NCBI GenBank assembly: GCA_022747635.1
Contig: JAKTNV010000003.1
Location: 28,996,551-29,060,550 of the forward strand
Direction of reading: 5' to 3'
Length of the DNA stretch: 64,000 nucleotides
Source of the DNA: Hetaerina americana
Taxonomy: Eukaryota; Arthropoda; Insecta; Odonata; Calopterygidae
The position numbers and the translations under genes are program-made. The notes under the pieces were generated by a model, which saw only the letters and a list, made by a program, of their open reading frames with translations, was not told the origin of the DNA and searched no databases. Shown here piece by piece: positions 37,940-48,800 of the stretch (the stretch's first letter is position 1; every line of letters begins with the position of its first letter).

Positions 37940-38760
37940 TCCCCTTTATTTTAATACTAAGCTTTCATGCCTCTCTCTCTTGAAAACTGCATAAGCGTTG
38001 TTTTGTGTCAAATAATCCTGATTGCATTCTATTTTCCTCTCTATTAGTGACCTCATTGATGCTATGGCATGTTGCGTGTCTCTCCCCTTCCTAAACCTAA
38101 ACTGATTATCCCCTAAGTAATCATTTACCATCTTCTCCGTCCTCTTATTGTTGACCTTGAGTACCCATTATTCTCTGTGTGAAATCAGTTCTGTAGTCCT
38201 CACTTATGGATGCCTTTCCTTTTTTGGGATGGGAACTAATATTGATCTGAAAAAATCTTCTGGCCAAATTTCTCGCTCACAAATATCTCATTTCACTATA
38301 ATTTTTCCTGGCTCAATTGATGATTTCTGAATTATCTTTGATTGTTTGCATGGATTATCTCTTCTAACTTCCTGTTAGTTCTGTCACCATCCTTAACAGT
38401 GTACCCATTTCACCAGTGCTCTGTAAAATCTCCTTATCATCGCACTGCATCTTTCATCACATATCTTTCACCATTTTAGTTCCCCTCCTCAGCTTATTAT
38501 TTCACTCTTTGTACTTTCGTCTACCTAATTCTGTGTTTACATGATTTCATTTTCTTCTCTCACCTTGTTTTTGTAATCATCTTATCTGTAATTCATGGTT
38601 CCTCGTTCTTTTCCTATTTACTATTCCTGTACTTTCACTTGCAGCTTTTGATATCCATTTTTAATATGTTACCATTTTTCTTCTGTTGAATCCATCTCCC
38701 TGTTCTCACTCATATTCTTTTCTACAGCCTGCTGTTACTTCTTTCTTTTCATCCTGGTTA
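37940..38760 (-). mobile_element. Non-LTR retrotransposon fragment
   Basis: On the - strand, [18 protein letters not shown] followed by IASMRSLIERKIE (38130-38030) is the RT domain block also present at 26400-26440 and 50320-50400. It has stops and frameshifts. Confidence 0.75.
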
Positions 38761-38769
38761 ATGCTTTTA

Positions 38770-38890
38770 CATTATATTTCCCCAATTATCTTATGAGGGT
38801 AAAAAAGAAACTTTACACTTCCAAAATAAAGATTTAATATTTCACGACCATGGTTTCGATGCTGCACATCATCATCAGGTAACATACTTC
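38770..38890 (-). repeat. Hammerhead-ribozyme-like end of a Penelope-like element
   Basis: On the - strand CTGATGA (38878-38872), GATG/CATC stem with loop TGCAG, CGAAAC (38858-38853) and GGTC (38849-38846) occur in the order and spacing of a minimal hammerhead with a very short stem III (loop CATG). The flanks can form stem I: TTAC before the core with GTGA after the cleavage-site GTC. Such motifs are known from Penelope-like elements. An extra U between the core and stem II makes activity uncertain. Confidence 0.5.
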
Positions 38891-38924
38891 AACATTTTTT
38901 ATTTAAACTCAATTGTGTGGGGTT

Positions 38925-39260
38925 TATAAACGCAATTGTGCAGACTGAAATGCCATGTATATTGGACAGACAGGGAGGACTTTCGATATTAGGATCAAAG
39001 AACACTTCATAATTCACAAAGAAAGACAACAGATCCCAATTCGCCAAACACCTCTTAGATAAAAACCACACTTCACAGCAGACATTCTTCACACTGAAAT
39101 GAAAGGATGCTGGTTGAATGCTTTGGAGGAGTTTGAAATTTGGCAATCCCTTCAGTCTGACAGGTTTGAGGTGGTCAATGAAACATTATACCTTTCACAA
39201 ATTTGAGCCAGTAACCTTCCAATACATACCCTCCCCTGGACCACTAATGGGTTGCTGCAC
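38925..39260 (+). mobile_element. Penelope-like retroelement fragment, GIY-YIG endonuclease
   Basis: CHVYIGQTGRTFDIRIKEH (about 38953-39005) is the start of a GIY-YIG nuclease as carried by Penelope-like elements. After a frameshift, SQFAKHLLDKNHTSQ and then KGCWLNALEEFEIWQSLQ follow in family order. It is a broken fragment. Its orientation is opposite to the hammerhead-like end just to its left, consistent with the inverted or partial-tandem copies these elements leave. Confidence 0.8.
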
Positions 39261-40780
39261 CTGGACTCAACTTACACCTTCTCCCATACTCCCCCTACCT
39301 TACCCCCTTACTCCCCTCTGCCAAGTCCAGTAGCTGTTTGGATTCATACTCAGATCTATGCCCATCATTATTTAATGGGAGAATAAATTGAAGTGGTTTC
39401 CCATTGCCTTCCTCAACAGTGTGATACCATCACTGAAATGGCTTCCCCACTGGGGTGAGATGCCTTTCATATAATACATATGGTCTCTTCTATGAGTAAA
39501 TGTAAGAACCCTCAGGAAAAAACTAAAACTTCATATACTCCCTGGAAATTCAACTACGACTCATGTACGGGTAATGATTGAGAGTAGAAGCCTGGTATGT
39601 GTGGAATGGTAATTTATCGAAGTGATGGTTTGAAATATGTATTCTCTTGGCAGGATCCTGACTACTCACATGATATCTGCCTTGATACTTCTCCTCCTGA
39701 ACTTTCACTTTTTTATTGACATAATAATGCTTCAGATAAGTGTATATTGTCAATAAAAGAATGGCAGGAATAGTTTATATTACAAGATGAAATGGTAACT
39801 GTATTTAGGTTTTAGTCTGAATGCACAATTTCTCTTTTCCTTGGCTAGGGTGGATTCAGACAGTGGGTTTATAGGACTTTATTATCCTTATTACAATGAT
39901 AGACTGACTAAAGGTATTTTTTGATGAACCTAGAAACATTTGGACATATCGTTATAGTTTTCTAAAGGTATTGCACTTTTTGAGTACTGCTTTGCATTGC
40001 ACAAATTGGCCATTCTCATCACAATTAATAATTCTTTAGCTCCACATTCTTCCTATGTCTGCTCACACCTTTCAAAATCCCCATTATTTTCCTCCCTCTT
40101 AACTCGCCAAACAGTTTCCATTCTATGGAAAACCTGTAATAATTGGCATTGTCAGTAGCAGGCACATGCAAGGCAAGAAATTATTTCCATGAAATGAGCC
40201 AATTCAAAACAATAGACACACCTCGCAATTGTGGCTATGGTTAGTAGTTTCCCTGTTCATACACCCATTACCCACCAATTAGAAGTCGGAGGGTAATGAG
40301 GATGGTGAACGCAAGCTCAGCCTTGAGAGAAGTGAAAATATACTCCAAAAAAGAAAATGCATGAAATAACTAAATTGATCAATCAAAAGTTTGATTTGAG
40401 GCAAGGGTAGGGCTCAAGTAATACCAAACCCTTTGGCATATGAAATTCATAAATGGAGGCGAAGTTACTTTCTCTGTGATTTTGCAGATAGATTTGTTAC
40501 CTAAAAAAATCACAACTCGGGTGAACCTGGTCAATCCTTGAGCCCTTTGGTCATTAGCCCAAAACTACACACTCAGCTGCCATTCCTCAAAAGTGGACAA
40601 AATGATTTAAAAATTGTGTATGATTTTTTAAAGAAAATTATGTTCCTATTGTTTACATGAAAATTTTTATTTAAGAAATTGCGTGGTCGTATTTAAATGC
40701 CTACTAATATATATTCCCTCCTTTGTTTCATGAGATTACCCTCCTCACATGGTTGATTAAACATTCCTCACGAGTTGGTC
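39261..40780. other. Unassigned intergenic sequence
   Basis: No gene or recognisable repeat is supported beyond the end of the Penelope fragment. Confidence 0.4.
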
Positions 40781-40789
40781 ATTGTAGGG

Positions 40790-41055
40790 AGGCTCCACTG
40801 TATAACAGCATTACAGTTCGATTCCCTGGTATGCTTTTATGGGCTCCCTAAGCTCCACCCAAGCTGTGTGATTTTTCGGGTACCAGATCTTCCTGAGAAC
40901 CACATCTGGCACTGGGAAAAGCACTGGCCCCCCTACCCTGATGCGTGAATTTCACCCCGTCGAGCTTAGTACTGGGTGAACTCGATCATCACCTACCAAA
41001 CCTACATTTGGGTTGATTACTGCGCATATGGTCTATACCTCCTTTCACTGCTTCT
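40790..41055 (+). repeat. tRNA-derived SINE copy
   Basis: A B-box-like AGTTCGATTCCC (40817-40828) is followed by a body closely matching the 15955 copy: ACCAGATCTTCCTGAGAACCACATCTGGC, GGCCCCCCTACCCTG and GGTGAACTCGATCATCACC. The A-box half of the head is degraded. Confidence 0.8.
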
Positions 41056-41639
41056 GCCTTCTTTGACTTTCTCCCAAATAGCCTTATCCTCTCCTATCTT
41101 ACCAGGTACTTTCTTTTAATTTTCGTTAACTCACCTGTCCCCTCTTCACATTTTCGCAAGCTCTAAAATCTACATTTATTCTCTTTTCTCAATTTTTGGA
41201 TTTATACAACACAATGGTCCATATTAAAGTTTTCCCTAATCTTTTCTGTGGCTTTCCTTAATTTCCCAGTAAAAATTTTCTCTTCTGAATGAATGCTACT
41301 TTAGCCAATGTAACTATTCTCATTATATTCCATCCCTTCTGATTTGATCTAATATTACAGGTGAATAAGCCAAGGAATATGCATTTGCTCATAATATGAC
41401 AAGAAAACTATAACTCATACATAAGTTACATCCCATACTACTTATTTTGCAATATCTTATTGAAATCCCATGCACTTAACTAAAACCGCATAATTGATAA
41501 CGCGTGGTAGGAAAACCTTTGAAGTGACAAAAAAGAGGAACTTTCAACCTTACTTTTCAATGCAGTCGAGTGACATTTTTTGTGTGTCCGCCAAACGGAC
41601 CAAAGAAGCCTCAATAACAAATGACAAACGTTAATTCGA

Positions 41640-41760
41640 ATAACATCTTTCTCCATGTAAGTTGGCGGTAAAATTCAGAAGAAAAGGTATCTGGAGATGA
41701 CAGTGTCAATAGACTTAATAATAGAATTATTTTTGTATCGGACATTAAGGCATTTATCAG
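41640..41760 (+). promoter_or_regulatory. Candidate 5' UTR exon and promoter of CHTF8
   Basis: A strong donor TATCAG|GTAAGT ends a possible exon at 41760. The CHTF8 start exon has a good acceptor at 43127, so an upstream non-coding exon must exist and this is the best candidate. TTGGCGGTAAAA near 41662 resembles an E2F site, which would suit an S-phase gene, but this is speculative. Confidence 0.3.
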
Positions 41761-41956
41761 GTAAGTGCTCTCCTTTATTATTTTCCTTATTTTTATGTTC
41801 AGAAGGCATCATAATATAGAGGTTGTCAAATCAATGTGTGTTTCGATTAACTAAGGTAATAAATACATTCCGATGAATATAATTACTATTATGGTAGCTG
41901 TGCCGGTTTCACGAATCTGTATAATCACCATTATTTGTATGAAACAGTTTGGATAA

Positions 41957-42340
41957 AATGCGTCCCTAAAAAGTGAGCACGGAGGATTATTTCAACGTTC
42001 CTACAGAAGACTCGCTACCGATAATGCCTTCCTCTTCGTGAATAATGTTATATATAAAAGCAAAATCATTTTGGCTGCGTTTGTGAGGAAAGAGCTTATC
42101 TTTTGTACAAATATGCCTAAGAGAATAAAGTTCAGGTTATGGGCGTCAGATTTTTCTCTCTACCATCGCAAAGATTTATGGTTAAATGTCCAGTCATTTA
42201 ACCGTTTATTTATATCTGGTGATATTAACGATCGTCATCACTTAGGAACGAGGATTGCGCCATCCCTCGAGTCAGTAATTGCAAATTTACCCACTAATAG
42301 CTCCGCACAAGATAAAATATCTATTAATACTTTTAAATAA
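41957..42340 (+). other. Unrecognised open frame, possible orphan gene or old insertion
   Basis: An uninterrupted frame of 127 codons ends at TAA 42338-42340. The first internal ATG (42113) would give 75 residues beginning MPKRIKFRLWASDF. Composition is less AT-biased than the flanks. No family is recognised and no start or splice site is convincing. Confidence 0.2.
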
Positions 42341-42639
42341 ATATGGGTTGATGAACAGAACAGGCAACTTTATTAATTGTAATATTTGGCCTTTTTCATG
42401 GTTCAAGTCCCTATAAGTTATTGAATACACTATAGTTATCACAATTAAGGAGATTGTTTCGTCCTCGTAATGTTCAGCTCAGTCAAAATGGAATACTATC
42501 ATTAGACCTCTAAATATTGGTGTTTCCTTAAGTAATGTCAGTATTCCAAGATCCTGGGGTATGAGTCTCTTGGGAAAGTGATTGGTTGACTACGATGGAA
42601 GCCTATTGAGTATTGATGAACCCCCGAGTCATGTGTGGT

Positions 42640-42825
42640 ACATTTGGAGAACCCCATTTAAAAACCAACAGGTGAAATTTTATGGATACAAGATCTTCAG
42701 AGAAAACCAAATGGTGGCAAAGGAAAAGCAGCTGGCACCCCTACTCTAAATGCGTTTCTTCTTGAAGTCGTAATTTGGGGTGACCTCTAACTTCATCTAT
42801 CAAAGCAACTGATTGGATTTGTGTG
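42640..42825 (+). repeat. Diverged SINE body
   Basis: Matches the body of the 15955 family in order (TACAAGATCTTCAGAGAAAACC, GGCACCCCTACTCT, GACCTCTAACTTCATC). The tRNA-like head is lost. Confidence 0.6.
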
Positions 42826-43138
42826 GATGGAGGAATGTTTATAGCTATTAAATTAAAGAGACAATTCTCACTTGAGAAATTCTGTCTACCCTACAAAAAA
42901 TTCATTCATTCGGATAGGTTTGACCTAAAAATCTTTGGAAATACTGGTTTTAATATTCAGGCACTTTATAAAGTGAATAAACGTGTTGTTACCATTGGAA
43001 GCAATAACTGATGCTTCCAAGGAAGTAAATTTTCTAAAGGAATTGAAAATGCTTACACACAAGCCTACTCATGGGTTGGTGAAATTTTAGTTTAACTTTG
43101 AAATTTAACTATATTCATTTTTTCCAGAATCAGAAAAT

Positions 43139-43153
43139 ATGATTGTGAATTGA
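43139..43153 (+). promoter_or_regulatory. Four-codon upstream ORF before CHTF8
   Basis: ATG-ATT-GTG-AAT-TGA ends six bases before the CHTF8 ATG (43160) in the same exon (from 43128). It could lower initiation at the main start or rely on reinitiation. Confidence 0.5.
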
Positions 43154-43159
43154 ATTATC

Positions 43160-45606
43160 ATGCCTCCACCTCAACGGTAAGAGATATTGTGCTCTCATAT
43201 TAAATATTTTTCATTTGGAGTCTGACATACAAAACAGCTTCAGCTTTCAGAAGACCTCAAAAACCCAGTTGCAACAGCTATTGAATTTTATCAACTAAGT
43301 TCCTTTGCGGGTTCTGGAAATGCGAAATTGCTAGCAAATGAGCTGTTTTTGGTGTTATTGCAGGGCATACTTCCCTCCTGTATGCCCCATTCTATGTGAG
43401 AAAAAACTTGCTGGCTATGTTCAAAGCTCTCAACCTAGATGCTCTAAGTTCTCCAGCCTCATAATTATTTTTCATTACAGATTTTTCTTATTATATACAC
43501 TTTTCTAAATTTAAAAGACATATTATGAATCTTTAAATGGGAAAATAGGTTATCTATAGAATCTAAACTATATATTATCAAAAGCCAATGTTTTTATGTC
43601 ATCAGCTTATTTAAATTTTAAATCATGTAAAAAAACACCTATTAAATATGGAACTTTTGGCCTGGAAAAACTGGCAAATGTCTTGAAATTGTGCCTTTAT
43701 GTCCTTGTGGCCGCCCTCTAAGGCATATTGCCTTATCATTTTAGTGATATCTATCATCTGTAATTATTAACGTGAAATATGCTATTATAGGCTATATTAA
43801 GCATTGATCCTAAATTTTTACATTTTTAGGTTAACCAAGCATTGTCTTTTGAGAATTAATTACGTGGATCATGCAAATTTTAATTAATGTGTAAGTACAT
43901 TGAATCATTGAGTGTCTATGTGACACAGTTACAAAGGAATAAATGAGTGTTGAATTTTTTCTAGGTCATTGGATGATACAACAAGAGATTGGGCAGTTAT
44001 TGAGTTACAGGGAGATCTTGAGTCAAGAATTCACTGCGAGGTAACAGGGAAATTCATTGGTGACCTCCATTATAATCAACAGGTATATAGTAGAAATATT
44101 ATTCCATTTAAAAAAATAAATGATAAGGTATTGTTTGATGATATTTGATTTGGTATTGATAAATGATGTTTTCATAATGTATAATGGGTGAACTAACAAT
44201 TTCCCAGCCAATTAGGTTCTGTCCTAAGTGGATAGGTAATGTGTGCAGGTATCTCAATGCCTCCCTTCATTGAAAAACCCTGAATGCATTTTATATTTAC
44301 TTCTGAGGGTGTCCAAAATGATTAAAGGGATTTAACTTGGGTGTTTTGGGCGAGCAGCTTGTTTGATCTCACGATTTTTTAACAGCCATTACTCAGTTAA
44401 TTATCATAGTGGCCACTCATCAGAAAAAAGGTGGGGATTTCTCAGCCTAAACCTTGACAGACCTTACAATAAGACCATGTATTATATGTACCTTAAATTG
44501 AACAAGCTTAAGTTTTTCTTAGATGCATTGGACCTGTAAAAAGAATTATGATCATGCTTACTTGAAGATTTAAGTTGTCATTTTTTCCACAAATGATAAG
44601 GGATCAGAATAACATTATCCGATCTCAGTAGGGTCATACTGGTCAAAATTAGCCTGGGGTGTATTCACTCCCTGCCACACACCCCAGCGGTGGCTTGTAG
44701 GGCACTAATTTAAGAAAAAAAATAAATAAGAGAGTATTCTAATCAAGTTAATACATAATACTTACTCTTGGCTTTAACTATGCATTTGAAGCGATTTGAG
44801 AAATGAATATGCCCAAAAAACTTCAATTTTGATGTGCCAATAACCTACAATCAACATTAATAACAAAGTGCAATGACTTTTCTATGAAATGTTCCAAAAA
44901 ATATTAAATTTTATAAATAAAGTGTAATTAAAAGAAACATACCACACTAATCAACCCTAAGGTTTGGTTGGGGAATTGGTCTCACCTAATGCTAAGAAAC
45001 CATATGGTGTGTGATAATCACACATCAAGGTAGGGAGACTCCTTTCCTTAAGCTGCCTGTGGTTTCCCAAGAAGATCTGGTGTGCAAAAATCACATAGCA
45101 TGGGTGAAGTTGAGAATGACCAGAGGTATCATCTGGAATCCAACCCGAGCGCCCTTGTCATTCATATCGCACCCAATGCACCAAAATACCATGCCTTCAA
45201 GTGTGGTAAATCTCCAAAAGTTGGCCAATTTCTTTTTAAGTTCATGATGTACGCAATGTCTGAAATTTAAAAAAAAAGGTTCTGGCCCTTAATGCAGCAT
45301 TTCTTAAAATTACCAAAATGTTAACAATTTTGGCAACATGTAAGTGAAATTACTGATATGATATCTTTACAGAAAACACCAATCCTAATAATTGGACATC
45401 ATATTCTACATGGAAAAATAGTGCAGCTGGACAAGCCTTTAGCGGTTATGGAAAAGGTTAAAACCACAAAAGTAGATTCCAAATTGAAAAACCAGGATAG
45501 TAAATCTTCCGTGTCATATGAGGTGAAAGCTATTGTACATAAGAAGCTATTATTCAAAACAAGGCCAAAACCAATAATAGCAAATGTTTTCGCTGGCCCA
45601 ACATAA
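43160..45606 (+). CDS. CHTF8: CTF8, chromosome transmission fidelity factor 8
   Basis: A subunit of the CTF18-DCC1-CTF8 alternative clamp loader that supports PCNA handling and sister chromatid cohesion in the nucleus. Coding exons: 43160-43176, 43965-44082, 45373-45606, with matching phases. The protein is 122 residues (human 121). Family blocks are visible: WAVIELQGDLESR, GDLHYNQQKTPILIIGHHIL, HGKIVQLDKPLAVM and KLLFKTRPKPIIANV near the C-terminus. The first coding exon is only 17 bases (MPPPQ plus two bases), preceded by the acceptor TTTTTTCCAG. It is tail-to-tail with IFT56, the two stop codons being 257 bases apart. Confidence 0.93.
44560..44735 (+). repeat. 3' end of a non-LTR retrotransposon
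   Basis: It repeats the terminal sequence of the elements at 6280-6745 and 17400-20880: GATAAGGGATCAGAATAACAT, AAAATTAGCCTGGGGTG, CTCCCTGCCACACACC, then an AAATAAATAAG tail. Located in CHTF8 intron 2. Confidence 0.75.
44955..45170 (-). repeat. SINE copy, reversed
   Basis: Reverse-orientation copy of the 15955 SINE body (CACCTAATGCTAAG, AGACTCCTTTCC, TCTGGTGTGCAAAAATCACA). The tRNA-like end lies near 45140-45160, where AATCCAACCCGAGC is a degraded B box read in reverse. Confidence 0.7.
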
Positions 45607-45733
45607 GAAAAGAACAATGGTTGTCATTCTTGATTGAATACTTGTATAGTGTATTTCCACTTCATTGCATTCTTTGGAATTGCCAATTACTGTCATTGTG
45701 TGTGTGTGTTGAATGGACTAATTATTAATGAAA

Positions 45734-45739
45734 TTTATT
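45734..45739 (-). terminator. Polyadenylation signal of IFT56
   Basis: AATAAA on the - strand, 125 bases after the IFT56 stop. It lies between the convergent CHTF8 and IFT56 stops, so their 3' UTRs probably overlap. No AATAAA was seen for CHTF8 on the + strand nearby. Confidence 0.5.
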
Positions 45740-45863
45740 TCAGAATCAACATATATTATCTTGGTATTCATACACTTTCTTAAATATTTTAAGCCATATT
45801 ATGGGCTCACTATTGTAAAATTAATGTTATCATAAAATACTTTGTAAATGTTTCATAATGCAC

Positions 45864-48800
45864 TTATAAAAATACATTAATTCTATTCTCCTTTGCCCAT
45901 GACTTAATCACTTTGATCATATGTTCTACTCCTGGCTTATTAGAAGTTTTGAGCAGCTGAATGGCTTCTTTTAATATAGACCTGAAAAGTAATGAAATTC
46001 GCAATTAATACGAAAACATCAATGTCAAAATTGAAAAATCTCTTGATAACATTTGTTCTCCCACATTTTTGTGCCCTTTCTTACAGTGCCCTAAAATTAA
46101 TGGAAGGGTTGTTGCAAGTGTAATGCATGACATTTATTTTGCAAGGTTTGAAATAGGTATCCCACTTCATTTTTTCAAAGAAGTTGGCAGCTAAATTTTT
46201 TCATTAGAATTTTGTAATTGTTCCATCAAGCAATTCAAAATCTTAAAAATAAGGCTTTCTCATTACGGTGACTAGTATTACAACATTTTTTCTTTAACTG
46301 TTAACATTTCACGATATTATGTTTGTATTATTACAGTTTCATCAGCCATCAACTTTATAGGATTAAGAACTCCAGAGATATATAGTCTGAGTTTCTATTT
46401 TATATTTTTCTCTTCACTGAAATGCAAAAAAAATAGGAACTACACTATGTTGTGTTTCCATATGAAATCATCCGGTGCTATGAACATCTCATTTTACTAG
46501 CATATATTTTAGCCTCACCTTTTCCTTGTACCTGATAAAAATATTTACTAACTTGAAAGTTAAGGCATACAACATACTTGAGTAAAAAAGTTAAATTATT
46601 CATTTGGATTACATTGTACCGTTAATTTGACTTTGAGAACTTTTTAAATGGGCTATATAACAGTGATTACCTGAGCAATGAATGGGTATTGTCTACTTTT
46701 CTAGAATGTTCAAGTATTTCTAATGCTTACTTAGGCTCTTCACATGCTATCACTTTCTGGAAAATTCCAATACATGCACCGCGCTTTCCTTCCCAATATT
46801 CTGGATTTGGATCAAACCTTTCCAGCATATCAAATGCTTTTGCAGAGTGATAAAAATGACCCATTTTATAGCAATCATTTGCAATCAGTTGCAGCAAACT
46901 AAATGATTCCGGTGATGCCTCCATCTTTAAGTACAACTCCCAAGCATTTTGTGGCTTCTTGTTCATGATGTCTTTTTCATAGAAGAGAAACAAAAATTAA
47001 GTATCTTTTATAATTACATTCAAAAAAATAATATAGTCAAATGTTTGTTGATTAATAGTAGCATTTCTAAAAGTTCCCACATCATTTTAATCACCATTTA
47101 CTAAGATTAATATCAATGGAAATTTACATTAAATGATATATTCTTCATTTACAATAAATGAAAATCCACACTGTCCCACAGAAATTTTTAATCTATCCTT
47201 CCTGATTATTTTTATGATTAAGAATTACAATTTCAGAGGTGTTTTCAAGAAGGTACTCGGTACACTCTAATAAGAAATTTAAAACGTAGGAGAACCTTGA
47301 TGCAGAGCTGAGAAAAAGTAAATCTGCAAAGTTTTTCATGAACAGGAAAGCTTTTCCAGAATAAAAATACTTCAGTAAAATATTGATCCACTAGTGAATT
47401 GATGTTGTGACATTAATTCCTCAGCTTAAACACTTCTCCGAAAAAAATTGGGATAAAGGTTTGGTGTAACATGGTAACAGAGTCAAAAAATTTAAAATCG
47501 AACGTGACTTGGGGTGCTAGGGATCAGAAGAGTCCAAAATGCCACAAGTGCATGGATAACCTAGTACCCATAAAAAGGTGAAGGTAACACAATTAATGAT
47601 CCCTTCAAAGTTGATGCAAATACAGGCCTAATCAGTTTAAAGAATTTAGTACATATATATTTATCAAGGAACCATATGTGCATGCAGGAGGATGAAAATG
47701 TATGGTAATTAATGTAACTGCTGAAAACATCACTCCTAATTGACTGCTCATGTTGTAATCACACGGTCAAGAAAATTGACATTAAAGCTAACTAGAGTAT
47801 TTTAATCTCAGTCACTTATTGTTTTGCCCAAAGTGATGCTTAAAAAAATGATAATGTAGTGTTTTACCGGAATTTTTGTATTTCAATTTTTCACCTGCTT
47901 TAAATCTTTGCAAGTTGAGTCCAATTTCTATTGGAAACCATACTAAAACAGACTTATTGCATGTGTAACAAAAACATCAACAATATAAAACTTTTTCTAT
48001 TGCTCATCAACAAATTTTATTTTTACTCTAAATATTGCATGTTATTAGTGCACAAAATAATATCCATAATGAATACAGAAGAAATTTGAATGCATTCTAA
48101 CTGTATAGCAATATAACCCATCAGAAAAACTTACAGCATCTTGCCAGCAAGCTGATGAATGTGTAATCATTTTTTAACTTTTCACTTTGCACCAGCTGAA
48201 ATGCTTCTTCAGCTTCTTTGTAGCTCCCTATTGCCGATTTTGCCTGCAAAATTTCATGGTAAAGTTTTATAAGACCATTTACACATCATCGATAATGGTT
48301 TATCAAATTAATACAATTCCACCTACAGACACTCAATATGGTGCTTTTAAGATTAGGTGTACATATACAACATCAAAAATTATCCGATAATCTATCTGGG
48401 ATTTTACAGAACTATAAAGTCATCCCTCAGCATTATTTCACCTTCAAAAAATTCAAATTTAAGAAGTGCCATAATACAATAACTGTTATAAATCCTATTT
48501 ATAGGTGACTAGGTGTGAACTACATATTTACAGGAAGAAAATCATAAAATTAATCTTTTTTTATGTTCCATCAAATCTTCTATGGATGTATTTACAATGC
48601 ATTTAGAGAGAAACAAAGAAAGAGATACAATTACCTGGGCATAGTTGAAATTAAATATATCATCTCCATGATGGTGACTGCGTATGGCATTGAGATAGCA
48701 ATTAACTTCATCAAACTGATGAAGTAAAAAGAAAAAGGAAGCCATACATTCTCTTCCTTGAACTGTATCTCGCTCACTTCCACTGTTGCCCACAGCTAGG

